A stretch of DNA of 64,000 nucleotides from Rhizobium sp. N324 (GTDB taxonomy: Bacteria > Pseudomonadota > Alphaproteobacteria > Rhizobiales > Rhizobiaceae): NCBI RefSeq assembly GCF_001664485.1, contig NZ_CP013630.1:1429001-1493000 (forward strand), read 5' to 3'. Positions 46,712 through 54,537 of this stretch are shown in pieces. The position numbers were made by a program, and so were the translations under genes. Under the pieces are notes generated by a model. That model worked only from the letters and a program-made list of their open reading frames with translations. It searched no databases and was not told the origin of the DNA. How positions within the stretch are numbered: the first letter of the stretch is position 1; the number at the start of each line of letters is the position of its first letter.

Positions 46712-47158
46712 ATGACCGACGTTAAAATCCCTTGGGAATCATGGGTCGTGGTCTGCGATGGAGCCAAGGCTCTGATCATGCAGAATGCCGGCGATGCCCA
46801 GCTGATGAACCTGAAGGTGCAGGAAACCCTGACGCAGCCGAGCACGCCGGACCGCGAGATTGGTGCCGATAAACCCGGCCGGACCCATGCGGCAGACGGC
46901 TTCAGCCGCAGCGCTGTCGAGGAGACCAGCTGGCAGGATCAGGCCGAAGCCGAGTTTCTGAAACAGGTGGCGGAAAAGCTCGACGAACTGGTGCAGGAAA
47001 AGAGTGCCCGTCGCATCGTCATCGTTGCACCGCCAAAGGCCCTCGGCACGTTGCGGCCGGCACTTCGCGCCGACACGCAGGCCGCGATCACCGCTGAGGT
47101 GGCAAAGGACTATACCAATATGCCGGTCGACGAAATCCAACGGCATCTCGCCGCCTGA
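46712..47158 (+). CDS. Host-attachment family protein
   Basis: 148 residues of the family annotated as 'protein required for attachment to host cells'. WESWVVVCDGAKALIMQNAG at the N-terminus, DREIGADKPGRTHAADGFSR, and RRIVIVAPPKALGTLRPALR with the C-terminal EVAKDYTNMPVDEIQRHL. The fold belongs to the bacterial relatives of eukaryotic release factor eRF1. The true role, despite the family name, is uncertain. ATG 46712 has AGGAG six bases upstream. Terminator at 47248-47274. Confidence 0.88.
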   Translation: MTDVKIPWESWVVVCDGAKALIMQNAGDAQLMNLKVQETLTQPSTPDREIGADKPGRTHAADGFSRSAVEETSWQDQAEAEFLKQVAEKLDELVQEKSARRIVIVAPPKALGTLRPALRADTQAAITAEVAKDYTNMPVDEIQRHLAA

Positions 47159-47247
47159 ACCATGGTTGGCGAAATGGCGAGGCCCAGGCGGGCAGGTGAG
47201 GGCTGTTTTCGCCGATCTCCACCTCTGTAAAACAATGGGATAGCGTG

Positions 47248-47274
47248 AAACGCGGGCCTTGCGGCCCGCGTTTT
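47248..47274 (+). terminator. Rho-independent terminator
   Basis: AAACGCGGGCC (47248-47258) pairs with GGCCCGCGTTTT (47263-47274), loop TTGC, with a T-run on the right. It closes the host-attachment gene and lies between convergent genes; its A-run flank may also help the LysR gene on the opposite strand. Confidence 0.85.
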
Positions 47275-47278
47275 CATG

Positions 47279-48145
47279 TCACCCCGACGGCCTTTGCCCG
47301 GCAAACAGCGCTTCATGACCGGCAAACAGCGCCGCCAGGCGGTCGATGACGACCCTCACCTCGGGCCGCTGCCGCTCGTCGTCATGCGCAACGATCCACA
47401 TCTCGTAGGTCAACTCGTCGATGAGAGGCCCGGCGCGGACGAGTTTGCGATCCTGATCGCCGATGAAACAGGGGAGGACGCCGCGGCCGGCGCCCCCGCG
47501 GATAAGGTGAAAAAGCATATGCGGCGTGTTCGTCCAGCTGGTGATCCAGTAATCCGGCTGTTCGAACGTCCATTTGTCCGCCGGCGTGACGGCGGTATCG
47601 GTGCCGAGCGAGATCCAGTTGCAGTTGGCCTCGTCATAGTCCGCCGCCTGGTAAGCCGCATGCGCCACCTTGACCGAGCGGCGGATTGCGACGTTGCCGC
47701 TGTCCGGCCGGCTGTGGCCAACGGCGATATGCGCCTCGCGGTAGGTGAAATCGACGCTGGCATCGCAGGTCTTGTAGCACATGCGAAAGCTGTCTTTCGG
47801 CGTCCAGACGCTGGCCAGATGATCTGCGATGAAGCGTGAGGTCCAGCTATCGGCGGCCGTGGAGACGATCGGCAGCGTCAACACCTCGCCGCGCCAGTCG
47901 GAGATCGCCCGCGCCGCATCCTGCATCAGTCGCACGCGGTCGAGCAGTTCCTGCCCATCCCTGGCGAGCAGATAACCGGTGGGGCCGCGGCTGAACAGCG
48001 ATCGGCCCGTCACCCGTTCGAGCGCCAGCATGCGCCGGCCGATCGTCGGCGCGCTGAGCCCGGTGCGCGCCGCCGCTGCCGAAAGCCCGCCGCCGGTCGC
48101 GACATGGAAGAAAAGCTGCAGGTCGTCCCAACTCGCATCTTTCAT
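47279..48145 (-). CDS. LysR-family transcriptional regulator
   Basis: 288 residues. N-terminal helix-turn-helix with GGGLSAAAARTGLSAPTIGR followed by LERVTGRSLFSRG, then the effector-binding half. The MKDASWDDLQLFFHV opening is typical. The ribosome site before ATG 48145 is GGGGAAAGGGGG. Its target is not obvious; it is separated by about 290 bases from the second PilZ gene and is convergent with the host-attachment gene. Confidence 0.9.
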   Translation of the reverse strand: MKDASWDDLQLFFHVATGGGLSAAAARTGLSAPTIGRRMLALERVTGRSLFSRGPTGYLLARDGQELLDRVRLMQDAARAISDWRGEVLTLPIVSTAADSWTSRFIADHLASVWTPKDSFRMCYKTCDASVDFTYREAHIAVGHSRPDSGNVAIRRSVKVAHAAYQAADYDEANCNWISLGTDTAVTPADKWTFEQPDYWITSWTNTPHMLFHLIRGGAGRGVLPCFIGDQDRKLVRAGPLIDELTYEMWIVAHDDERQRPEVRVVIDRLAALFAGHEALFAGQRPSG

Positions 48146-48235
48146 GGATGAAAACCCCCTTTCCCCGGCGCCTCTACATCGCGGAGGCGTTAAGGCCTAG
48201 CTCAAGTGCTCCAGCCAATGATGGAGGATGAAGCC

Positions 48236-48487
48236 ATGCTTCTCAACTGGGTTGTTCTGTTCAGGGAACTTGAAAGCCGCAATCGCCGGATCCGCAACGA
48301 TGCTTTTGCCGACCCGCTCGATCGGCCGGAGTGGCGCGGATTGCTCTGGATCGTTCCGATCCTTACGCGTCTGGCGGCAGGGTGGCACGTCGAGGCAAGA
48401 GTGCCGCGCCGCGATGATTCGCGGATCGCAAAAACCCTCAGCTTTCGAAGCTCAGCCGCAGCACGTGGTGCAGGAATTCCGGATTGA
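48236..48487 (+). CDS. Possible small protein (83 aa)
   Basis: ATG 48236 has GGAGG eight bases upstream (48223-48227). The peptide starts MLLNWVVLFRELESRNRRIR and is basic, with no membrane helix except a short hydrophobic patch (LLWIVPILTRLA). The 3' end overlaps the convergent PilZ gene by about 50 bases, which weakens the case. Reported because the ribosome site is good. Confidence 0.3.
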   Translation: MLLNWVVLFRELESRNRRIRNDAFADPLDRPEWRGLLWIVPILTRLAAGWHVEARVPRRDDSRIAKTLSFRSSAAARGAGIPD

Positions 48488-48770
48488 GCAGCATGTTGAA
48501 GCTGACCGTCACCGATTCGCCTGCGCGCTTGACCATGGTCGCGCCGATCTCGTCATGGATGCCGAGGATTTCGAGGAAGAAATGGCTCGGCATTTCCAGG
48601 TTGGGGCTAACTTCGAGCAGTGCGCCGGCGAGCGTGATCGTGCGGATCAGGCAGCGCACTTGCGTTCCGGTGCTGAGGTGATGGCCGACGAAGATGATGT
48701 TGCCCGGCCTGTCGAGATTGAATTCCCTGTAAGCACGTTCCGGCTTGGGGTGTTCTGTGTCGAGGTGCAT
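48438..48770 (-). CDS. Degenerate PilZ-domain protein
   Basis: 110 residues from ATG 48770 (an in-frame GTG at 48806 lacks a ribosome site). Layout follows the 46006 PilZ protein: YREFNLDRPGNIIFVG, TRTLAGALLEV-like central part (IRTITLAGALLEV), then FFLEILGIHDEIGA. In the key motif, D-x-S-x-x-G is replaced by T-I-T-L-A-G, so it has probably lost c-di-GMP binding. May act as a partner or decoy to the intact copy. Confidence 0.65.
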   Translation of the reverse strand: MHLDTEHPKPERAYREFNLDRPGNIIFVGHHLSTGTQVRCLIRTITLAGALLEVSPNLEMPSHFFLEILGIHDEIGATMVKRAGESVTVSFNMLLNPEFLHHVLRLSFES

Positions 48771-49113
48771 CTGAAAGGCCCTTTTAGCCTCCGCTTGTTC
48801 TACCACGGGATATTAGCTGAAGAATGCTGACGGTTGCTGAAGAACATCGCTAAGATTGAATATTTGCGGGAAAATCGCACCGATTTCATCCAGACTTGCC
48901 CCATATTTGCTCAATCGCCAGGGCGCATGCGCCATTCTTGACATGTCGGCGGCCTTCGCGCATACAAAGGCCGGTTCGAGGCACCGGCCGCTCGCGGATG
49001 AAAATCCATGGTGAAGTCCTCGCGATCATGGTCACGGCCCTTGTGCATGCTGACTGGCGGCAATGCGAGCTCCCATCCACAGTCGAAGAGCATGCCTTGC
49101 GAAGGCTCACTCC
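48771..49113. other. Intergenic region without supported gene
   Basis: About 340 bases between the PilZ-like gene (-) and the 49114 gene (+). Short open frames on both strands lack ribosome sites. No strong hairpin or repeat seen. Presumably promoters for both genes. Confidence 0.5.
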
Positions 49114-49554
49114 ATGACGACGACCTATCCTGCCATTGACGAATTGAAGGCCCAGGCCAGGCGCTTGCGCCAGGCAATGAACGATCGCGGCACCCCGATG
49201 ACCCACAGTGCGGCGCTCGAAATGATTGCCCGCCAGCACGGCGCACGCGACTGGAACACGCTGGCGGCGCTCGCGGCAAAACCTAGCGCGGCTGCAAAGA
49301 CGCGGCTCTTCGTCGGCGCGCATGTTCGCGGCCGCTATCTCAATCAGCCGTTCACCGGCGAGATTCTGGCGCTGTCGGCCCTGCCGGGCGGCGATCTTCA
49401 CCGGATCACCATCCATTTCGACGAGCCGGTGGATGTCGTGACCTTCGAGAGCTTTTCAGCCTTTCGCCGGCGTGTGAATGCACAGATCGATGCCGACGGC
49501 GTCTCGCCGAGGAAGACCTCGAACGGCGTCCCGCATCTGGTGCTCGATCTCTAG
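49114..49554 (+). CDS. Glyoxalase-superfamily-associated small protein
   Basis: 146 residues. The first 60 residues (IDELKAQARRLRQAMNDRG, MTHSAALEMIARQHGARDW) match the short helical domain that opens proteins labelled 'glyoxalase superfamily' in proteobacteria, including the NTLAALAAK end. The C-terminal part, with TGEILALSALPGGDLHRITI and FDEPVDVVTFESF, looks like a small beta-barrel. No glyoxalase metal-site motif is obvious, so the name is formal and the role unknown. ATG 49114 has GAAGG upstream. Confidence 0.65.
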   Translation: MTTTYPAIDELKAQARRLRQAMNDRGTPMTHSAALEMIARQHGARDWNTLAALAAKPSAAAKTRLFVGAHVRGRYLNQPFTGEILALSALPGGDLHRITIHFDEPVDVVTFESFSAFRRRVNAQIDADGVSPRKTSNGVPHLVLDL

Positions 49555-49636
49555 ATTGCTTTGATCCCTTTTGAGGCTGCTCGGATCCGCATGATTTCAA
49601 GCGGATTGGGTTGCCCGCTATCACACGGATTTCTCC

Positions 49637-51001
49637 ATGACCGATCTTTCCGAAGGCAATGCCTTCCTCACCGGCTGGCTGCCGGCCGTCTTCATCAAGA
49701 CGGCGGCGCCGATCGTCGCGATCACCACCGTCAATGGCCTGTTCACCGTCGTCGACGCTTTTTTCCTCGGCGCCTATGTCGGCCCCGACGCGCTCTCGGC
49801 AGTCAGTCTCATCTTCCCGGGGCTGATGCTGCTGATCGCTCTGCAATCGCTGGTCTCGAACGGCATGGCGAGCATCCTCGCCCGCCGGCTCGGCGCCGGC
49901 GATCGCCAGGACGCGGGCAGGGTATTCACAGGTGCCCATACACTGGCGCTGGCCGTCACTCTGATCCTCAACATCGTCTTCTGGTCCCTCGGCCGTCAGA
50001 TCATCGACGCCGGTGCCGGCACGGCCGCCGTGGCCCGGGGCGCCATGCAGTTCATGGGCGCAATGATCGCCTTCGCGCCGGTGAGCTTCTTCCTGTCGCT
50101 GCATCTTGACGGTCTGCGCTGCGAAGGCAGGATCGGGTTCATGACGCTGGTGACGCTATCGGCCTCGCTGCTCAACATCCTCGCCAACTGGCTGTTCATG
50201 GCGGTGATGCATTGGGGCGTGCCCGGGTCGGCGGCCGGCTCCATCGCCTCGCAATTCGTCTGTCTGACCGCCGTGCTGACCTATCGCTTCCGCCGGCCGG
50301 CTGCACTCAGGCCTTATCGAGGATTCGCACCTGCCGAATGGCGCGGCATCGTCGCCTTCGGCGCGCCGATGAGCCTCGGCTTCATCGGCATATCGCTGGC
50401 ATCCGCCGCCATTCTCGTCAACATCTCGCTCTGGAGCACCCATGATCGTGTCGCGACGGTCGCCGCCTACGGCATCATCACCCGGATCATGACCTTCGCC
50501 TATCTGCCGCTGCTTGGCCTCAGCATCGCCCTGCAGACGATTGCCGGCAACAATCACGGCGCCGGCCTCGGTCTTCGCGTCGGCCGCAGCCTGCAGATCG
50601 CCATGCTTTCGGCGCTCGTCTATTGCAGCCTGGTCGAGATCGCGGTCGAACTTTTGGCAGGCCGCCTCGGCGCCGTCTTCGTCGCCGATCCCGCCATTGT
50701 CGCCGAGGTCAGGCGAATTCTGCCCTGGACGATCGCCGCCTATTTCCTCTTCGGGCAGATGCTGATCCTGTCGTCCTATTTCCAGTCGATTGGCGACGCG
50801 CCGCGCGCGGCGATCTTCGGCCTGTCGCGGCCCTATCTGCTCACCCTGCCGCTCACTTTCCTGCTGCCTTTCGTGTTCGGTGAGCAGGGGATCTGGATGG
50901 TGCCGGTCTTCGCCGAGGCAGGCATGGTCGCCCTTGCCTTGCTGGTGCTGTCGCAGAACGCCAGACGCCGCGGCTGGCGCTACGGGCTTCTTCCGGTCTG
51001 A
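49637..51001 (+). CDS. MATE-family efflux transporter
   Basis: 454 residues, twelve helices in two bundles. APIVAITTVNGLFTVVDAFF at TM1, ALQSLVSNGMASILARRLGAG after TM2, and the mirrored GAPMSLGFIGISLASAAILV in the second half are the family signature. Na+- or H+-coupled exporter of cationic compounds. Standalone gene; the ATG at 49637 is preceded by no strong ribosome site. Confidence 0.9.
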   Translation: MTDLSEGNAFLTGWLPAVFIKTAAPIVAITTVNGLFTVVDAFFLGAYVGPDALSAVSLIFPGLMLLIALQSLVSNGMASILARRLGAGDRQDAGRVFTGAHTLALAVTLILNIVFWSLGRQIIDAGAGTAAVARGAMQFMGAMIAFAPVSFFLSLHLDGLRCEGRIGFMTLVTLSASLLNILANWLFMAVMHWGVPGSAAGSIASQFVCLTAVLTYRFRRPAALRPYRGFAPAEWRGIVAFGAPMSLGFIGISLASAAILVNISLWSTHDRVATVAAYGIITRIMTFAYLPLLGLSIALQTIAGNNHGAGLGLRVGRSLQIAMLSALVYCSLVEIAVELLAGRLGAVFVADPAIVAEVRRILPWTIAAYFLFGQMLILSSYFQSIGDAPRAAIFGLSRPYLLTLPLTFLLPFVFGEQGIWMVPVFAEAGMVALALLVLSQNARRRGWRYGLLPV

Positions 51002-51083
51002 AAGGCCGTGCTCTCCAAGAAACGACCCCGAAAGTTGGACACCAACCTCGGGGTCGGTTCATCTGCTGCTATGCGGATACCGT

Positions 51084-51245
51084 CTATTCCTTGCCTGCCG
51101 AAGCGGCCGATGTCGCGGCTTCCGCCTCGTTCAGCGCCTCGGCGCATTCCCGGCAGCAGACCTCGACGGTCTTGCCGCCGAGCTTGACGGTGATGGTCTC
51201 CGCGCCGAGTTCACAGTCGCAGGCAGCGCATGTCGTCTTCTTCAT
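51084..51245 (-). CDS. Cys-rich mini-protein, probable metal-binding
   Basis: 53 residues from ATG 51245 behind GGAGGATCATC. MKKTTCAACDCELGAETITV, then KLGGKTVEVCCRECAEAL: six Cys, in C-x2-C-x-C and C-C-x2-C arrangements, resembling a TRASH/YHS-like zinc or copper site. The tail is Ala/Glu-rich. Located downstream of an AraC gene on the same strand with 101 bases between. A small metal chaperone or sensor is possible; function unknown. Confidence 0.7.
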   Translation of the reverse strand: MKKTTCAACDCELGAETITVKLGGKTVEVCCRECAEALNEAEAATSAASAGKE

Positions 51246-51346
51246 AAGATGATCCTCCGGTTGATCGTCCCCGGATCGGGACAGACTGATAAGATCATCG
51301 AAGGCCGCATCGCCGCTGTCGAAATCTTTAGCGATTCCTGTCGGTC

Positions 51347-52183
51347 TTACCTGCGCCGTAGTTGCGCCGCGCGCTGGAATTCCGCCGGCGTCTGCCCGAA
51401 GGCCTGCTTGAAGGAGGCGCTGAAATGGCTATGGCTGGAAAAGCCGAGGTCGAGGCCGAGCGCGGTCAGATCCTCATACTGGCCGAGCAGATCGAGCGCG
51501 CGGGCAAGCCTCAGCCGCAGCTGATAGCGGTAAAGCGGCGTCGCCTCGACCTGCTGGAAGACCTGGGTGAGATAAACAGGCGAGACGCCCACTTCGGAGG
51601 CGATTTCCGACAGTGTCCAGCGCCGTGCCAGATCGGAGGAAAGCACCAGCTTTGCCCGGTCGACGAGTTTCTGCCGGCCGGCGCTGGCGCCGGCCGCATG
51701 CGATGTGCGCTCGCCGAGCGAACGGCGCACCAGCGTCAGCGCCAAGGTTTCCGCCTCCAGCGTTTCGGCGACGTTGCGCCTGAGACCGTGACGCAGAAGA
51801 GCGACCAGCGCCTGCGCGCGCGGATCGATCCGCCGGCGCTGGCGGCGGAATGAAAGGGCCGGGCCTTGCTGCACCTGGTCCTTCGGCGCGAGCTCTTCGA
51901 GCAGAGATTCGTCGATCGCCAGATCGATGCAGGCGTCGCCACCCTCGATTGGATGACTGATCCGATAACCCTGACCGGCATTGAAGAACAGCATCTGATT
52001 GGCTTCGGCCACCGTATCGTTGCGGCCGACATGCCGCATGAAGACGCCGCGATAGGGATAGACGAGGCTCGTCTTGTGAGTGCATTCCTCATCGCTTCGG
52101 TGGCGGCACTCGCCATCGCAGATGATGTCGCGAATGGCGATGGTCTTCGTTTTCAGAAGCAATGCCGTTGAAACCTGCGACAT
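51347..52183 (-). CDS. AraC-family transcriptional regulator
   Basis: 278 residues. The N-terminal half has a cupin-like ligand domain with IICDGECRHRSDEECTHK (Cys/His-rich, perhaps a metal or redox site) and NQMLFFNAGQGYRISHPIEG. The C-terminal two-helix-turn-helix DNA-binding domain includes WTLSEIASEVGVSPVYLTQV and LGFSSHSHFSASFKQAFGQT. ATG 52183 is preceded by GGGAAATCGAG. The Cys-rich mini-protein gene follows on the same strand. Confidence 0.85.
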   Translation of the reverse strand: MSQVSTALLLKTKTIAIRDIICDGECRHRSDEECTHKTSLVYPYRGVFMRHVGRNDTVAEANQMLFFNAGQGYRISHPIEGGDACIDLAIDESLLEELAPKDQVQQGPALSFRRQRRRIDPRAQALVALLRHGLRRNVAETLEAETLALTLVRRSLGERTSHAAGASAGRQKLVDRAKLVLSSDLARRWTLSEIASEVGVSPVYLTQVFQQVEATPLYRYQLRLRLARALDLLGQYEDLTALGLDLGFSSHSHFSASFKQAFGQTPAEFQRAAQLRRR

Positions 52184-52251
52184 CTCGATTTCCCGGTGGA
52201 CAGGCCGCGGACGAGGCGACCCGGCCACAGTATCACAACTGATGCCTGTGT

Positions 52252-52476
52252 TCAGGTGCGACTATAGACGTGAACGTCACTTTCCGTCTGTCCCCTGGAA
52301 AGGCCGATATCCTTCAGCTGATCGTCGGAAAGTTCCATCAGCGCATTGCGGTTGCGCCGTTCGCCGATCTTGCGTGCCAGCCAGCGGACGGCCGTGATTG
52401 CCGCAGGCAACAGGCCGGGCTCGTGATGCGAAGGACGGCTGTTGCGGCTTGTTATGGTGATATTCGAGCTATGCAT
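52252..52476 (-). CDS. DUF1127 small protein
   Basis: 74 residues. The C-terminal DUF1127 motif is RWLARKIGERRNRNALMELS followed by DDQLKDIGLSRGQ. The N-terminal part is Ser/Pro/His-rich. Small Arg-rich DUF1127 proteins in alphaproteobacteria bind RNA and take part in phosphate and carbon metabolism, as shown for homologues. ATG 52476 has GGAGG six bases upstream, inside a perfect hairpin (separate entry). It lies upstream of the AraC gene, same strand. Confidence 0.85.
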   Translation of the reverse strand: MHSSNITITSRNSRPSHHEPGLLPAAITAVRWLARKIGERRNRNALMELSDDQLKDIGLSRGQTESDVHVYSRT

Positions 52477-52482
52477 GGTGAT

Positions 52483-52505
52483 CCTCCATCCTTGTTGGAT
52501 GGAGG
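52483..52505 (-). promoter_or_regulatory. Perfect hairpin burying the Shine-Dalgarno of the DUF1127 gene
   Basis: CCTCCATCC (52505-52497 on the minus strand, written 5'-3') pairs with GGATGGAGG (52491-52483) through nine bases with an AACAA loop. The right arm contains the GGAGG ribosome site, six bases from the ATG. Translation would need the stem to open, for instance by temperature, a small RNA, or a protein. Confidence 0.6.
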
Positions 52506-52564
52506 CAGTGAACCATCAGCGGCGGCTTGGCGCTGTCAGAATATTTAGCGATTCGGAGGCGCGC

Positions 52565-53362
52565 TTACGCTTTCAGCAGCCATTCGTGCTCGACGGCATT
52601 GTGGAATTTCCAGACCCGTTTCGGCCCGGCCATGACATTGAGATAATAGAGATCGTAGCCGTGCGTTGCCGCGCAGGGATGGTAGCCCTTCGGCACCAGC
52701 GTCACGTCGCCGTCCTCGATCGCCATCGCTTCGTCGAGCGAGCGATCGTCGGTATAGACGCGCTGGAAACCAAAACCCTGCGGCGGGTTGAGGCGATGGT
52801 AATAGGTCTCTTCCAGGAAACTCTCGTTCGGCAAGTCGTCCCGGTCGTGCTTGTGCGGCGGATAGGAGGAGGTATGGCCGCCGGGCGTGATCACCTCGAC
52901 GACGAGCAGCGAATGCGCCGAGCTGTCGTCCTCAGGCATGATATTGTTGACGTAGCGCACGTTCGTACCCTTGCCGCGCGTGACCTGCGGATGCGTGCCG
53001 GGAGAGATTTCCTTCGCCTCATAGGTGCCGCCGCCAGGCGCCGAGCAGACGGCGAGCTCGAGATCGGTCTCCGCCGTTACTGACCACGTCGATTCCATCG
53101 GGATATAGAGCGCATGTGGCGCGCCTTCGAACGGGCTCATACGGCCGCCGAGCGTGCCGAAATCCCTGGTGCCGGCCGATGCCTGGCCCTTGCCGGTCAC
53201 CCAGACGAGGCAGACTTCCCGATCGCCGGTCTCTCCCGAAACCGTCTCGCCCGGCTTCAAGCGATGCAGATCGAAGCCGACATAGGTCCAGCCGGCGCTT
53301 TCAGGCGTGACATGCGTGACGCGGCCATGCGTGCCGGATGGTTTGACCTTGAGGTTTGGCAT
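52565..53362 (-). CDS. iolB: 5-deoxy-glucuronate isomerase IolB
   Basis: 265 residues, cupin fold. Converts 5-deoxy-D-glucuronate to 5-dehydro-2-deoxy-D-gluconate in myo-inositol catabolism. Motifs: GWTYVGFDLHRLKPGE, TYEAKEISPGTHPQVTRG, PPHKHDRDDLP with the metal His residues, and EDGDVTLVPKGYHPCAATHG. GGAGAACC precedes ATG 53362. Last gene of iolCDEB; separated from iolE by a palindromic element. Confidence 0.95.
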   Translation of the reverse strand: MPNLKVKPSGTHGRVTHVTPESAGWTYVGFDLHRLKPGETVSGETGDREVCLVWVTGKGQASAGTRDFGTLGGRMSPFEGAPHALYIPMESTWSVTAETDLELAVCSAPGGGTYEAKEISPGTHPQVTRGKGTNVRYVNNIMPEDDSSAHSLLVVEVITPGGHTSSYPPHKHDRDDLPNESFLEETYYHRLNPPQGFGFQRVYTDDRSLDEAMAIEDGDVTLVPKGYHPCAATHGYDLYYLNVMAGPKRVWKFHNAVEHEWLLKA

Positions 53363-53389
53363 TGGTGGTTCTCCTCTACATTACAAAAT

Positions 53390-53541
53390 CCCCGCCCCAA
53401 ACCCCTCCCCACAAGGGGGAGGAGCTTAATCTGCGCCGCTGTCTCGCTCATGTTGCGACGTTCCTTTTGCAAGGTGGCGCTGTCTGGAGCAGGGCGGTGC
53501 CTCAAGTTAAGTCCCCCCATGTGGGAGGGGTTGGGGAGGGG
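53390..53541. repeat. GC-rich palindromic mosaic element, copy B
   Basis: Inverted CCCCTCCCC/GGGGAGGGG arms at 53390-53422 and about 53511-53541, enclosing about 90 bases; the left arm includes the CCCACAAGGGGGAGG hairpin. It fills the 190-base gap between iolE and iolB, inside the operon. Related to the copies at 24390 and 56425; copies B and C share a TGCCTCA...TTAAGTCC edge. Confidence 0.85.
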
Positions 53542-53553
53542 TTTTCTTTTCCG

Positions 53554-54471
53554 TTATCCCTTCGGGAAACCTTCGGTTTCCACCGTATAACCCGCCGCCG
53601 TCATCACGCGCATCAGTTCGGCATGGCCGATCTCGGCCATCTTCTGCGGCGGCGCCTTGCGCGGATCCTGCTCGGCTTCGACGACGAACCAGCCCTCATA
53701 GCCGTGGTCAGCGAAGCGCTGGACGATGGCGCCGAAATCCAGCGAGCCGTCGCCCGGCACGGTGAAGGCGCCGAGTGCTACCGCATCGAGGAAGGACTGC
53801 CGGCTGCGGTCGAGACCGTCGACCACAGATTTGCGGATGTCCTTGACGTGGACATGGTTGATGCGGGCGTGGTGGTTGTCGATGGCACGCAAGACGTCGC
53901 CGCCGGCAAAGGCCAAATGCCCGGCATCGAGCAGCAGCGGAATGCCTTCGCCCGAATTACGCATGAAGGCGTCGAGTTCCGGCTCGGTTTCGACCACGGC
54001 GGCCATATGGTGGTGATAGGAGAGCGGCATGCCCTGTTCGGCGCACCATTCCCCGAACTCGGTGACGCGCCGCGCATAGGCCTTCATCTCGTCGTCGGCA
54101 AGGCGCGGCTTGGTCGCGAGCGGCTTGGAGCGGTCGCCCTGGATCGAGCGGCCGACTTCGCCATAGACGATGCAGGGCGCATTGACCGCCTTGAACAGGT
54201 CGATCATCGGCGCGATGCGGTCCTTGTTGGCGGCAAGCTCCTCATTGACCAACGTGCCGGAGAACCAGCCGCCGCACAGCGTCACGTCGGCGGCGCGCAG
54301 GATGGGCAGCATCTCCTGCGGGTTGCTGGGGAAGCGGCGGCCTTGCTCCATGCCGGTGAAACCGGCGCCGCGCGATTGCCGCAGGCATTCCTCCAGGGAT
54401 ACGTCGTCGCTGAGTTCGGGAAGGTCGTCGTTCCACCAGGCGATGGGCGACATGCCGAGTTTGGCCTTCAT
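53554..54471 (-). CDS. iolE: Inosose dehydratase IolE
   Basis: 305 residues, TIM-barrel of the xylose-isomerase-like group. Removes water from 2-keto-myo-inositol to give the trione precursor used by IolD. MSPIAWWNDDLPELSDDVSL, GFTGMEQGRRFP, MPLSYHHHMAAVVE, LDAGHLAFAGGD and the metal-site VHVKDIRK match the family. ATG 54471 has AAGGAG eight bases upstream; the ATG two codons earlier is too close to the ribosome site. Confidence 0.95.
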   Translation of the reverse strand: MKAKLGMSPIAWWNDDLPELSDDVSLEECLRQSRGAGFTGMEQGRRFPSNPQEMLPILRAADVTLCGGWFSGTLVNEELAANKDRIAPMIDLFKAVNAPCIVYGEVGRSIQGDRSKPLATKPRLADDEMKAYARRVTEFGEWCAEQGMPLSYHHHMAAVVETEPELDAFMRNSGEGIPLLLDAGHLAFAGGDVLRAIDNHHARINHVHVKDIRKSVVDGLDRSRQSFLDAVALGAFTVPGDGSLDFGAIVQRFADHGYEGWFVVEAEQDPRKAPPQKMAEIGHAELMRVMTAAGYTVETEGFPKG

Positions 54472-54537
54472 CAACATTCTCCTTAAAAGTAGTGCGGAGA
54501 AGCAGTTCCGCTCCTCCGAAAAATGACAGCAATAGAA

